A DNA stretch of 64,000 bases from Pseudolysobacter antarcticus (lineage in GTDB: Bacteria; Pseudomonadota; Gammaproteobacteria; Xanthomonadales; Rhodanobacteraceae): assembly GCF_004168365.1 (NCBI RefSeq), contig NZ_CP035704.1, forward strand, positions 4,464,001 to 4,528,000, read 5' to 3'. A program made the translations under genes and the position numbers. Numbering within the stretch: the first letter of the stretch is position 1; each line of letters begins with the position of its first letter. Below the pieces are notes generated by a model. It did not search any database. It saw only the letters and a list, made by a program, of their open reading frames with translations, and had not been told where the DNA came from. Shown here in pieces: positions 11,291 through 19,810 of this stretch.

Positions 11291-11391
11291 TACGCGCGCT
11301 CCCCCAAGCGCAAGGCGGCTCGAATGCTGATATGCGGGCTCGCCTCGCAAGTAGAATCGCCCAGTGCTTCGAATGTCGCCAGGAAAATGAA

Positions 11392-12096
11392 ATGATGAAA
11401 CTGTCCGTGGTGATTCCTTGTTACAACGAGGAAAGAACCATCCGCGCGCTCGTCGACGCGGTGCGTGCGTCGCCCTATGCACCGAAGGAAATCATCATCG
11501 TCGACGACTGTTCGAGCGACGGCACGTGCGCGATCCTGAAAACGGAAATTGCGCCGCTGGTACAGCAGATCCATTATCACGACGTCAACCAAGGCAAGGG
11601 CGCCGCTCTGCGCACCGGCATCCGCGCCGCGACCGGAGACATCGTGATCATCCAGGACGCCGATCTCGAATACGATCCGAACGAATATTCGCGGCTGGTG
11701 GAGCCCATTCTGAGCGATCGTGCTGACGTCGTATTTGGATCGCGCTTCAAGGGTGCGCAGCCGCCGCGCATGCTGCTCCGCCAACGGCTCGGCAACAGGG
11801 TGCTCACGCGCCTGTCGAACCTTTTCACAGGTCTGCATCTCACGGATATGGAGACCTGTTACAAAGTGTTCCGTCGCGAGATCATCCAGGCCATCCAGAT
11901 CGAGGAGGACCGTTTCGGCTTCGAGCCGGAAGTCACCGCCAAAGTCGCCAGAGCAGGCTGTCGTATCGAGGAAATCGGCATATCTTATTGCGGCCGCAAC
12001 TATGCGGACGGCAAGAAAATTGGCTGGAAGGATGGCCTCCGTGCGGTCTATTGCATCGCAAAATACAGCCTGCCGATTTGGTCACACCAGCATTAA
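11392..12096 (+). CDS. GT2 glycosyltransferase, polyprenol-phosphate sugar synthase-like
   Basis: A 234-residue soluble GT-A enzyme of the DPM1-like type. It starts with [11 protein letters not shown], has the nucleotide-sugar motif DDCSSDGT, the metal-binding QDADLEYDP, and ends with the [12 protein letters not shown] segment usual in this group. Such enzymes charge undecaprenyl or dolichyl phosphate with one sugar, which membrane GT-C proteins then use. No C-terminal membrane helices are present. AGGA seven bases before the ATG at 11392 supports the start; a second ATG follows directly. It lies 101 bp after the UbiA-like gene in the same direction. The sugar is unknown. Confidence 0.85.
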   Translation: MMKLSVVIPCYNEERTIRALVDAVRASPYAPKEIIIVDDCSSDGTCAILKTEIAPLVQQIHYHDVNQGKGAALRTGIRAATGDIVIIQDADLEYDPNEYSRLVEPILSDRADVVFGSRFKGAQPPRMLLRQRLGNRVLTRLSNLFTGLHLTDMETCYKVFRREIIQAIQIEEDRFGFEPEVTAKVARAGCRIEEIGISYCGRNYADGKKIGWKDGLRAVYCIAKYSLPIWSHQH

Positions 12097-12808
12097 GTGT
12101 CACAGAATTCAGGCAATTCGTGTCGTAAACGCTCACCTTTTGACATGAATTGCCCTGACGTTCCGGGCATATCGCGTCACGCATTTTCCGAAAACTGGAA
12201 ATTCTAAATGAATTCAGCATATTGAAAACCACAGTCGGATTTTCTACGAATCGCTTGTGATCGTCCGTTGCAGTCAAAACACGTCGTCGTGTGTAACGAA
12301 ACCCCTTTCCGCCGCGCGCACTACAGTCTGCGGGTCTGTGCTCCGCAGATCCGCGGGCCGCGCTCCAACTAACTTCCCTTTAGGTTGAAAAAACCGGAAC
12401 CTCGCCGCCCATCCGTATTTGCTCCGAGGCAAGTACATCAAGATTTGCGCCATGCATGGAGCGAACCGTCGGCTTGAAACTGGAACGCGGGATACAGATG
12501 CTCTCTGCGTAAGATCGCTCCCACCGGGAGTTTTTAATTCCGCAGATGGTTCGCGTTCCACCGCATCGGAGCCGACGATACTCTCCGCGACGCCATCGCC
12601 GGCGGGCTGGCTCGTGCGCCTCTCGTCGATCGAATTCCTTCTTGAGGGTTTTACCAGTGCGTGTTCCGATCCAATACGGCCGCCAGCATGGATGCCATCA
12701 AGGCGTTCGGGGGGCTGACGGCGCGGCTGGACACGGAGTTTCCACAGGGCATGGATGGGTAGAACTCAGCAGCGTCCCCAAGCGGTCCAATACGGGCATC
12801 ACCAGCCT
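12097..12808. other. Gene-free convergent spacer, 712 bp
   Basis: This stretch separates the convergent glycosyltransferase and adhesin genes. I see no frame with protein-like composition, no tRNA and no clear insertion-sequence ends. It is less GC-rich in its first 200 bases. It may hold terminators or decayed sequence, but nothing can be named. Confidence 0.5.
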
Positions 12809-14863
12809 TCAGGAATCGAATCCTGCTCGAAAGATGGTGTCGATCGGTAAAACTTGGACCCATATTCCGGAGAGAAGAACTTGGTGCTTGTCCTCCGAGC
12901 GTTCGACGACCGGTCGAACGAGCGCCATCCTGGCTACCCCGGCAATGTCCACGGGCAGAGACAGGGTCAGCCCGTCGACCGCAGCAAATTGGCCGGTACC
13001 CGCGGCGGCCTTTGCCGCATCGATAACGGTGATTCGTGGGATGGCGGGGTAGAAAACCGCAGTATTCGAGTCGCTCAGCGTTCCACGGTCGAACACGGGA
13101 TCGTGTCCGATCGCAATTCGTAACGTGCCCTCGGACAAAAACGACTGAATGCCGCTACCGAAGCGGATGCTTCCGGCTGTGGAGCCGCTCACGTCGCTGT
13201 AGAGGCGCAAGACGGCCTGATCAGCAAGGGTGACGACAGCGCCTGTTTCCTCGGTGCCGTCTATCGTCACGCCGCCTGTCAGCAAACGGGAGGAATCGAT
13301 GACGCCGCGCCCGTCGACCGTCAAGCTTCCGCTGCCAAAATCCGCCAAGCCCGTGCCGACCACCTCCCAACTCGCAGCGGCACCGACGTGCAGTTCGTTG
13401 GTCCCTGCGTGGTAGTAGCCGTTCGCTCCCGCATATCCCAAGACATTTCCCAGAAGGAAAGAGGAGGGCGTTGCGAGGAAAACGCGCGTGGACGCAGTAC
13501 CCGTTTCTCCCAACAGCGCCCCGGTGACGATGTCGCCATCGAGTTGAACGGATTGTCCACCCGCCTCGTTGACCAGAATCGTGCCGCTCTGTCCACCGGC
13601 CGCAACGTTCCAGATGGCGTAGGCATTGCCTGGCGGGGTCACCTGGGTTGTGATGACCAGACCGCCGGCGATTTCGACGGTTCCGCCCTGATTCCGGATT
13701 CCATACACGTTGCACCCACTGCACGAGGTGGTCGCGCCAAGCCGTGTGGTGCCGACGAGCGATGGGATTTGCAGGGTACTGGCGTTGTCCACGGCATACG
13801 TTTCGGTCGTCGCTGTTATCGTTGCCCTTACGGCGCCACCGAAGCGCATCACCGACGTGCCGGGGTAGTTATTGGCGATCGCGGTCGGGTTTCCGAACGG
13901 CACGTAATTCGTTCCATTGCTGACGGTGATATCCGTGTCCCCGAGGAGGTTTACGCGCGCCGTCCGGTGCGTGTTGGCGATGCCGAAGGTCGAGCGGGGT
14001 CCCGATGTCGTGACATGAGTGTTTCCGCTGACGTTCAGGACGCCTTGATTGCGCACGCCGAACGCCGTTGAGCCCTGAGAGACCGCGTTTATATCCAATG
14101 ACCCTGTGACCGCAATGGCGCTGTTTTGGTTGTCGTTGTAGATGCCATGAACGTTATCGCTCGGATGAATGGCCAGCGCCGAGATCGTCGCGCCCCGATT
14201 GAAGTTGATGTGACTGATTCCACCACCGGAATTGTAGACCCCGCTGGTGGACTCTCCTCGCGCCTGAGCAAGGATGGTGGCCGCGCCGTTGAAATTGACG
14301 ATGCCTTGATACACCCAGATTCCTTGCGAGTAACCCGGGGTGTAGGTCGTGATCTGCGCATCCCCCTGAAAGGTGGCCGAGCCGGAGTGGACGCGGACGC
14401 CGAGGGATGCGCTGGTCGGAACGGCATCGTCCGATTGGGCATAAACCGAACTGCTGCCGTTTACTGTCAGCGCGCCTCCGTCGTCGACGCTCATGCCGGT
14501 GGCAACGCCCCAGACGCCTGTTGCGCCTCGAACCGAGGACACGCTGAGTCTGCCTGTTCCATTCCCAACGTCCAAGACGACCGGCGACGAGCCGCCGGTC
14601 GACGACAGATTCAAGCCGGATACGTCGATAGGCAACGAAGTCGCCACCTGTACGAGGTCGGCGTCCGACAAGACGTAGTGCAAAGCGCCGTTGGAGGAGT
14701 GAATCGAATAGGCGGGAACGTAGTTCCCCGCACCGCCTGGACCATCGTGCGCCGAGACGCCGGTAATTGGAGCGACGTACGTGGTAGCAGCGGCCACGCC
14801 GGGAAAAGCAACAACCGCAATCCTCAGTCCCAATTGGAGGACACACGCCAAGTTCTTGCTCAT
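12809..14863 (-). CDS. Secreted repetitive beta-helix-like protein with C-terminal GFD tail
   Basis: A 684-residue exported protein. The ATG at 14863 has GGAG upstream and gives a Sec signal peptide (KNLACVLQLGLRIAVVAF, cleaved after VAAA). The rest is rich in Gly, Ser, Thr, Asn and Val, with irregular 20-30-residue repeats of the kind found in filamentous haemagglutinin or autotransporter passenger domains (for example ALTVNGSSSVYAQSDD, SLDINAVSQG). No beta-barrel translocator is present. The protein ends in IDTIFRAGFDS, a tail shared in pattern with the protein at 45305-47404. Surface adhesion is only an inference from fold type. Confidence 0.7.
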   Translation of the reverse strand: MSKNLACVLQLGLRIAVVAFPGVAAATTYVAPITGVSAHDGPGGAGNYVPAYSIHSSNGALHYVLSDADLVQVATSLPIDVSGLNLSSTGGSSPVVLDVGNGTGRLSVSSVRGATGVWGVATGMSVDDGGALTVNGSSSVYAQSDDAVPTSASLGVRVHSGSATFQGDAQITTYTPGYSQGIWVYQGIVNFNGAATILAQARGESTSGVYNSGGGISHINFNRGATISALAIHPSDNVHGIYNDNQNSAIAVTGSLDINAVSQGSTAFGVRNQGVLNVSGNTHVTTSGPRSTFGIANTHRTARVNLLGDTDITVSNGTNYVPFGNPTAIANNYPGTSVMRFGGAVRATITATTETYAVDNASTLQIPSLVGTTRLGATTSCSGCNVYGIRNQGGTVEIAGGLVITTQVTPPGNAYAIWNVAAGGQSGTILVNEAGGQSVQLDGDIVTGALLGETGTASTRVFLATPSSFLLGNVLGYAGANGYYHAGTNELHVGAAASWEVVGTGLADFGSGSLTVDGRGVIDSSRLLTGGVTIDGTEETGAVVTLADQAVLRLYSDVSGSTAGSIRFGSGIQSFLSEGTLRIAIGHDPVFDRGTLSDSNTAVFYPAIPRITVIDAAKAAAGTGQFAAVDGLTLSLPVDIAGVARMALVRPVVERSEDKHQVLLSGIWVQVLPIDTIFRAGFDS

Positions 14864-15254
14864 GAATCGAAAATTCTCCATGAAACGGGCTGAAGAGCGG
14901 TTCTTGGATGTTGTCGGCAGCAAACTGCAGCCGGCTGATGGCAAGTCGGAAAATGCTCTTGCGGTTCTAATTTATCACGGGGCTGACGTCGCACGGCCAA
15001 AGCGGTAGAAAACTATCGTCTGGTTGTTGTATTTCGCGTTCGATTGACGGCAATACTCACTTTTGGGTGACCATCCATTGACCCGTTTAAAAGCCGGTAA
15101 AGCAAAGATCGCATGGCGCAGCGCTTGGTCACCGCGAAACGAAAATGCTCGTCAAATCGGAAGCGCAAATCAACAGTCCAGCCTTTTTGGGAAATGTCCT
15201 CGGTAAACGTCGGATCACACTGCAAACGGCAGACCGCTGCATAGCGCGGCGGAT
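14864..15254. other. Gene-free upstream region of the adhesin gene
   Basis: About 390 bp between the adhesin start and the first insertion-sequence remnant. It must hold the adhesin promoter, but I could not pick -35/-10 boxes with confidence. Short open frames here have no family resemblance. Confidence 0.45.
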
Positions 15255-15304
15255 GATCATCTCGCTTCCTGCGAGCAGATCGGGTCCAGTTTTTCTACAG
15301 CCTC
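15255..15304 (-). mobile_element. Solo left end of an IS1182-family element
   Basis: These 50 bases match the reverse complement of the first roughly 50 bases of the IS at 18061 with only a few differences (one missing base and about four changes), ending in GTTTTTCTACAGCCTC. No transposase follows, so this is a leftover end. It lies directly against TTAGGC, which is divided from it by the IS5-family insertion. Confidence 0.7.
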
Positions 15305-15315
15305 TTAGAACCTGT

Positions 15316-15834
15316 TCAAAGTCTTTTGAGCAGTAGCGTGAGGAAGGCAAGGTGAATGAACTGGAGGCTGGTATTGAGCTTGCGCTCGCAGTTCTTCCAG
15401 AGTCGTCGGCATTTCTCCAACCAGGCGAAGGAGCGCTCGACCACCCACCGCTTCGGGATAACGGCGAAGGTATGCAATTCATTGCGTTGGGCGATCTGCA
15501 CGGTGGCACCGATGGCGCCTTGGACCGCTTCGGCAAAGGGCTGGCCGACGTAGCCGCCATCCGCTAGGACACTTTGTACCCGATGTAGGTTTGCCTGACA
15601 TCGATCTATCGCCTGCAAGGCGCCCTTGCGATCGGTGACTTCCGCTGTAGTCACCGCAATAGCGTGAGGCAGTCCCTGCGTATCCACGGCAATATGCCGC
15701 TTGATCCCCGAGACCTTCTTGCCGGCATCGTAGCCCTTATGCGTCGCCGTGTCGGTGTTCTTTACGCTTTGTGCATCAACGATCAAGAAGCTCGTCATGG
15801 CGTTGCGCCCCTGCTTGATACGCGCCGCGCCCAC
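15316..15834 (-). CDS. IS5-family transposase, second frame (orfB, DDE catalytic part)
   Basis: A 172-residue frame holding the catalytic domain: first Asp in LIVDAQSVKN, second Asp in LADGGYVGQPF, and the Y/R-E-K box in RWVVERSFAWLEKCRRLWK. The GTG at 15834 is simply the first possible start; the natural product is probably the fusion with orfA made by frameshifting. The frame is undamaged, so the element may be active. Confidence 0.82.
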   Translation of the reverse strand: MGAARIKQGRNAMTSFLIVDAQSVKNTDTATHKGYDAGKKVSGIKRHIAVDTQGLPHAIAVTTAEVTDRKGALQAIDRCQANLHRVQSVLADGGYVGQPFAEAVQGAIGATVQIAQRNELHTFAVIPKRWVVERSFAWLEKCRRLWKNCERKLNTSLQFIHLAFLTLLLKRL

Positions 15835-16105
15835 CTGATTTTTTTAACGCCCGCTCCAGCAGGCTGATGCCGTTCTCGTCAGGCTCGCTCCAGATCGAAA
15901 AGTACGAATGCACCGTTCGCCATTTCGGAAACTCCGTGGGCAGCATGCGCCACTGGCAGCCGCTTTTGAGGAGGTAGCGGACCGCGCAAAATACCTCGTA
16001 CAGATCCACCCGACGCGGGCTGGTCTTCTTGCGTGCGCTTTCCAGCAAAGGATGAATTTGCTCAAACTGGGCGCGACTGATGTCACTCGGATAGGTTGAT
16101 CTCAT
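15776..16105 (-). CDS. IS5-family transposase, first frame (orfA)
   Basis: A 109-residue frame covering the N-terminal DNA-binding part of the transposase (MRSTYPSDISRAQFEQIHPLL, then the SGCQWRMLPTEFPKW block of IS5-type enzymes). It overlaps the second frame by 59 bases. A run of seven A on the coding strand (plus-strand T run at 15839-15845), in the codons TTA AAA AAA, lies just before the overlap. Moving from this frame to orfB needs a +1 (or -2) shift, so a full transposase is probably made by ribosomal or transcriptional slippage there. Confidence 0.8.
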   Translation of the reverse strand: MRSTYPSDISRAQFEQIHPLLESARKKTSPRRVDLYEVFCAVRYLLKSGCQWRMLPTEFPKWRTVHSYFSIWSEPDENGISLLERALKKSGGRGAYQAGAQRHDELLDR

Positions 16106-16332
16106 TCCGCCAGTATCAGCACGCCGGTCTCATAGATTGAGACTTTGAACAGGCTCTTAGGCACCGAATCAGCGCACTGATGTCCGGCTTATCTTGGTGG
16201 GCCTTGTCACTGCTCTGCGGTGCCTGTTTAAACCCTGAAACCATGCGGCGCATCTGAACGCTGCGCCCGCTCGACACGAGATAGCAAGATAGGCGGTTGT
16301 TACCCATCACATCATTCGCGTCAGGAAGATCC

Positions 16333-17457
16333 ATGTCATCTGGAAAGTATCGCGTCACAACGATCATCGTCGCCGCTCTACTGTGGCTGCCTTGCCTTGG
16401 CACCGCGGCGAATACATTGGACCAGGCCAACGCACTGACCAAGCAGTTGCTACAGCAGAAGATGAAGGAGCAACGCATACCCGGGGTGCAGGTTGCCATC
16501 ATCAAGGACAATCGAATCGTGCTGTCCGAAAGCTATGGCCTGGCCAACGTCGAGAACCACGTGCCCGCCACAAGCACAACTTTGTTTCCGATCAATTCCG
16601 CCACCAAGTCATTCACCGGCGTCGCCATGATGCAATTGGTCGAGGCAGGGCTGGTGGATCTCAATACTCCCGTCTCGCGCTACCTGGAAGACTTGCCTGA
16701 AGCTTGGCGCGGCATTCGTATTCGTCAACTTCTCGGCCATACCTCGGGCCTGCCGGACATCGTCGACCAGAAAGGCTCGATCGGCGGCGGCACGGAACTG
16801 GATGCCTGGAACGCGGTGAAAAAGTTGCCATTGGAAGCAGCGGTTGGCGATCGATTTGCCTACAATCAGACCAACTATGGTTTGTTGGCTCAGATCATTG
16901 CGAAACAAACGAAGACGCCCTACGAGCAGTACATCGCCGAGCATCAATTCGCCGTCGCAAAAATGCCCTTGTCGACATTCGGCGACAGCTACGACCTCGT
17001 TCCCAATGCAGCGACGATCTACGCCACCACGCCGCGCGGAACCCTGGCGAAGGACGACGGCAACCGCTTGTCGAAATGGATCTATGAGATCCCTTACAGT
17101 CTTTGGGCCGGTGGTGGAATCCAAACCACGGCAGATGAAGTAGCGCACTGGATCATCGCGTTATCGAACGGCCAACTGATCAGCAAGGCTGCTGTTCAGA
17201 AGATGTGGGTGCCAGAAAAATTGAACAGCGGCGCTGATAGCGATTGGGCTGCTGGATGGCCCGTGCTGCAGACATCTCCCCACCGCCAAATAGCGGGTAT
17301 CGGTGGCGCCAGAGCCGCATTCGTTGTTTACCCGGATGATGGCTTGGCCATCGTCGTGTTGACCAATCTCGCCGGAGCGAATCCGCAGCGCTTCATTCCG
17401 CAGATAGCCGAGTTCTACAAGCCATTGCAGCGTACGCGTTCGCATCGGATTGAATGA
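16333..17457 (+). CDS. Serine beta-lactamase-like hydrolase, secreted
   Basis: A 374-residue protein of the class C beta-lactamase / DD-peptidase / esterase superfamily. It has a signal peptide (hydrophobic residues 9-23, cleavage near GTAA). The nucleophile motif SATK is at residues 89-92. The second motif reads YNQ (177-179) rather than the usual YxN, and the C-terminal HxG/KTG element appears as GIGGARA. The ATG at 16333 has AGGA seven bases before it. Many such proteins are esterases or peptidases, so antibiotic resistance should not be assumed. It lies in the accessory island; its 3' end runs into an attC-like half-site. Confidence 0.8.
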   Translation: MSSGKYRVTTIIVAALLWLPCLGTAANTLDQANALTKQLLQQKMKEQRIPGVQVAIIKDNRIVLSESYGLANVENHVPATSTTLFPINSATKSFTGVAMMQLVEAGLVDLNTPVSRYLEDLPEAWRGIRIRQLLGHTSGLPDIVDQKGSIGGGTELDAWNAVKKLPLEAAVGDRFAYNQTNYGLLAQIIAKQTKTPYEQYIAEHQFAVAKMPLSTFGDSYDLVPNAATIYATTPRGTLAKDDGNRLSKWIYEIPYSLWAGGGIQTTADEVAHWIIALSNGQLISKAAVQKMWVPEKLNSGADSDWAAGWPVLQTSPHRQIAGIGGARAAFVVYPDDGLAIVVLTNLAGANPQRFIPQIAEFYKPLQRTRSHRIE

Positions 17458-17467
17458 ATTATTAGGC
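17440..17467 (-). repeat. attC-like half-site after the DUF7010 gene
   Basis: Reading the minus strand, six bases after the DUF7010 stop comes GCCTAATAATTCATTCAA, which closely matches the 5' part of integron attC sites (GCCTAAC followed by AATTCATTCAA). The matching 3' arm ending in GTTRRRY is not found; the sequence instead runs into the end of the beta-lactamase-like gene. It may be a truncated attC. Confidence 0.5.
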
Positions 17468-17473
17468 GGCGGA

Positions 17474-18022
17474 TTATGCACGCTTTGATTGTTGGGCAGC
17501 GTGGATGCGCCAGTGGACCAAGCCGAAGGTCAGCAACAGCGCTGCAGTGAACCACGCGCCTAATGTGGAGACGCTTGGAGCGTAAAGGCCGACGAGAAGC
17601 CCCGATGCCATCATGATCGCAGCTAAGATGATGAACTGCCTCATGCCATAGAGGAACGAAAAGGGCAGATAGTGAGCGCCGATCGCAACCATGAATGCAG
17701 GATAGAACCATGCGTTCTTGTAAAGAGTGGCGGCGCCGATGAGCGGCAACATTAAGGGACCCACTACCGCGACTTCAATCGCGAGCTCACGCATCGGATT
17801 TGTTGCAGGCAGTGAGGCTGGGCTGCCCGTTGCTCGCAATACAAGCTGTGTGGCCGGATAGATAAAGAATCCACCGAGAAGCATGGCGAGTATCCCCGAG
17901 CTAGTGCTGTACCAAGTAGTGAGTGCGGCGGATACAGCCCACACCAAACCTGACACGACTTGCCCAACAGAACCCAACATGTAAACAGACCTGACTTCGC
18001 GCTGGGCGTCAGCGATAAACAT
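17474..18022 (-). CDS. Six-helix membrane protein, DUF7010-like, cassette-borne
   Basis: A 182-residue integral membrane protein with about six hydrophobic segments. The N-terminus MFIADAQREVR and the VSGLVWAVSA and PATNPMRE blocks resemble the DUF7010 family, whose function is unknown. GAGAGG lies about seven bases before the ATG. On its strand the gene is preceded, 28 bases upstream, by GTTAGGC (an attC core site cut by the IS insertion) and followed within ten bases by a GCCTAAT half-site. This is the normal layout of an integron gene cassette. The family name is from memory and moderately certain; the cassette layout is seen in the sequence. Confidence 0.7.
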   Translation of the reverse strand: MFIADAQREVRSVYMLGSVGQVVSGLVWAVSAALTTWYSTSSGILAMLLGGFFIYPATQLVLRATGSPASLPATNPMRELAIEVAVVGPLMLPLIGAATLYKNAWFYPAFMVAIGAHYLPFSFLYGMRQFIILAAIMMASGLLVGLYAPSVSTLGAWFTAALLLTFGLVHWRIHAAQQSKRA

Positions 18023-18060
18023 TTCGTAAACCTCTCTTGAAATTTCCTCTGCCGCCTAAC

Positions 18061-19810
18061 GAAGCTGTAGAAAAACTGGCCCCGATCTTGCTCGCAAGAA
18101 GCGAGATGATCAAGGGAGTCGGTGATGGCGCGCTACAAAGTGGTGGACATGAGTCCGCGGCTGTTGCCGGTGGATCTGGAAGCGCAGTTGCTACCGGGCT
18201 CGTTCGCCCACGCCGTGCATCACGTCGTCGACGCGCTGGACTTATCGCTGTTCGATGCGCACTACCGCAACGATGAGGTCGGTGCGTCGGCGCATGCGCC
18301 GGCGATGTTGCTCAAGGCAGTGCTGTTGGCCTACTCGCAAGGCATGATCAGCTCACGTGCGATCGAGCGCGCGTGCCGCGACAATGTTGTGTTCATCGCG
18401 ATCACGGGCGATGCCAAGCCGCACTTCACCACGATCGCGGACTTCGTCAGCCGCTCGCGGGATGCGATCGCGTCGGTGTTCGGTCAGGTACTGACGCTGC
18501 TCGGCAAGGAAGGTCTGATCGGGCGAACCATGTTCGCCATCGACGGCGTCAAACTGCCGTCGAATGCCTCGAAGCACCGCTCCGGCACACGCGCGGAGTT
18601 TCTCGCGCAAGCACAGAAGATGGAGCGTGCCGCCAAGACCATGCTCGACCGTCATCAGGCCAACGATGCCGGCAGCGCCGAGACCGTCATGGATGCGAAG
18701 GCGACCGCACGCATCGAGCGCCTGACGAAGGAAGCAGCGAAGCTGCGCACGTGGCTAATCGAGAACCCCACCGACCGCGCCGGTACGCGCGGATCGATCC
18801 GTAAATCCAACCGCACCGACAACGCCTCGGCCAAGCTGGCTACCGACAAAGGGGTGATCCAAGGCTACTGCGGCGTCGCTGTCGTCGATGCTGCACATCA
18901 GGTCATTGTCGAGGCCTCGGCGCATGGCACCGGATCGGAACAAGAGCTGCTGCTGCCGGTGCTGGATGCCTGCGCCTATCAACGCAACGCCACCACGCTG
19001 ATCACCGCCGATGCCGGTTATCACTGCGAAGCCAACCTCGCCGCACTGGCCGAACGCGGTATCGATGCATTGATTGCCGACAACCAGATGCGCCGTCGCG
19101 ACGAACGGTTTGCCGAGCAGGGCAAACACACGAGCAAGCCCGATCCGCTTTACGACAAATCACGTCGAGCAAAGAAACCGCGCCTGTTTGGCAGCGAGGA
19201 TTTCATCATCGCAGCAGATCATTCGCACGCCATCTGCCCGGCCGGTCAACGGCTGTATCGCAATGGCAAGGACTGCACCATCGGTAGTTACGCCGCCATC
19301 AAGTTCCGCGCGCCGGCAGCGACGTGCGAGCACTGCACACGACGAGCGCAATGCCTGCGCAAACCCGAGACGACACCGGCACGGCAAGTCGCCGTGCTCA
19401 CGCGCAAAGCCATCGCCACGCACACGCAACGCATGCGCGAACGCATCGACAGTGACGAAGGCCGCGAACAGTATGGAAGACGCTTCGCCACGGTCGAGCC
19501 GGTGTTCGGTAACCTGCGCCACAACAAACGGCTCAACCGCTTCACCCTGCGTGGCCAGACAAAGGTGGATGGTCAATGGAAGCTGTTCGCTCTGGTGCAC
19601 AACATCGAGAAGTGGGCGAACTACCGAAAAGCAGCATGAAGGCAACGGAAAAGCCCGCGCGCTTCGAGGGTTTTACGCATCAGGCAGCTATGGCCCGGAT
19701 GCCGACGCGCACCACGAGCGCGTCGGCAGACAAACACCCTGACATGCAGCGTTCTCATATCGCCGCGAAGATCATCGCGCGTGCTCGAAAAGGGGTTTTT
19801 CTACAGCCTC
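18061..19810 (+). mobile_element. IS1182-family insertion sequence, copy 1 (1750 bp)
   Basis: The element runs from GAAGCTGTAGAAAAAC to the inverted end GTTTTTCTACAGCCTC and is flanked by the 3-bp repeat AAC (18058-18060 and 19811-19813). Comparing both copies fixes the borders: bases inside match the copy at 20454 and bases beyond the shared attC-type flanks differ. It encodes one complete transposase. Removing it with one AAC rejoins an attC-like site exactly. Confidence 0.88.
18125..19639 (+). CDS. IS1182-family transposase, copy 1
   Basis: A 504-residue DDE transposase. The N-terminal part has the PGSFAHAVHHVVDALDLS and HAPAMLLKAVLLAYSQG blocks of the DUF772 domain. The catalytic part shows MFAIDGVKLPSNAS (first Asp), LITADAGYHCEANL (second Asp) and, near the C-terminus, YGRRFATVEPVFGNLRHNK (catalytic Glu). 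A Cys cluster (CEHCTRRAQC) lies before it. AGGGAG is six bases before the ATG at 18125; a GTG lies just ahead. The frame is intact and the protein is the same as copy 2. Confidence 0.9.
   Translation: MARYKVVDMSPRLLPVDLEAQLLPGSFAHAVHHVVDALDLSLFDAHYRNDEVGASAHAPAMLLKAVLLAYSQGMISSRAIERACRDNVVFIAITGDAKPHFTTIADFVSRSRDAIASVFGQVLTLLGKEGLIGRTMFAIDGVKLPSNASKHRSGTRAEFLAQAQKMERAAKTMLDRHQANDAGSAETVMDAKATARIERLTKEAAKLRTWLIENPTDRAGTRGSIRKSNRTDNASAKLATDKGVIQGYCGVAVVDAAHQVIVEASAHGTGSEQELLLPVLDACAYQRNATTLITADAGYHCEANLAALAERGIDALIADNQMRRRDERFAEQGKHTSKPDPLYDKSRRAKKPRLFGSEDFIIAADHSHAICPAGQRLYRNGKDCTIGSYAAIKFRAPAATCEHCTRRAQCLRKPETTPARQVAVLTRKAIATHTQRMRERIDSDEGREQYGRRFATVEPVFGNLRHNKRLNRFTLRGQTKVDGQWKLFALVHNIEKWANYRKAA

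Larger units (their letters stand above)
15308..16156 (-). mobile_element. IS5-family insertion sequence, 849 bp
   Basis: The ends form imperfect 17-bp inverted repeats (GAACCTGTTCAAAGTCT at 15308-15324; the complement of 16140-16156 reads GAGCCTGTTCAAAGTCT). A TTA direct repeat flanks it at 15305-15307 and 16157-16159, agreeing with the TNA target duplications known for some IS5 subgroups. Two overlapping frames encode the transposase. Length and ends are those of an intact element. Confidence 0.88.

Noticed and set aside
12274-12561. Minus-strand open frame of 95 codons in the convergent spacer
   Set aside because: No ribosome site, no recognisable motif, composition like non-coding sequence.
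15129-15560. Open frame across the IS1182 remnant and the IS5 end
   Set aside because: It crosses an element border and is in a different frame from the real transposase.
16333-17457. Calling the hydrolase an antibiotic-resistance beta-lactamase
   Set aside because: The second and third motifs depart from classical beta-lactamases, and the superfamily is mostly esterases and peptidases.
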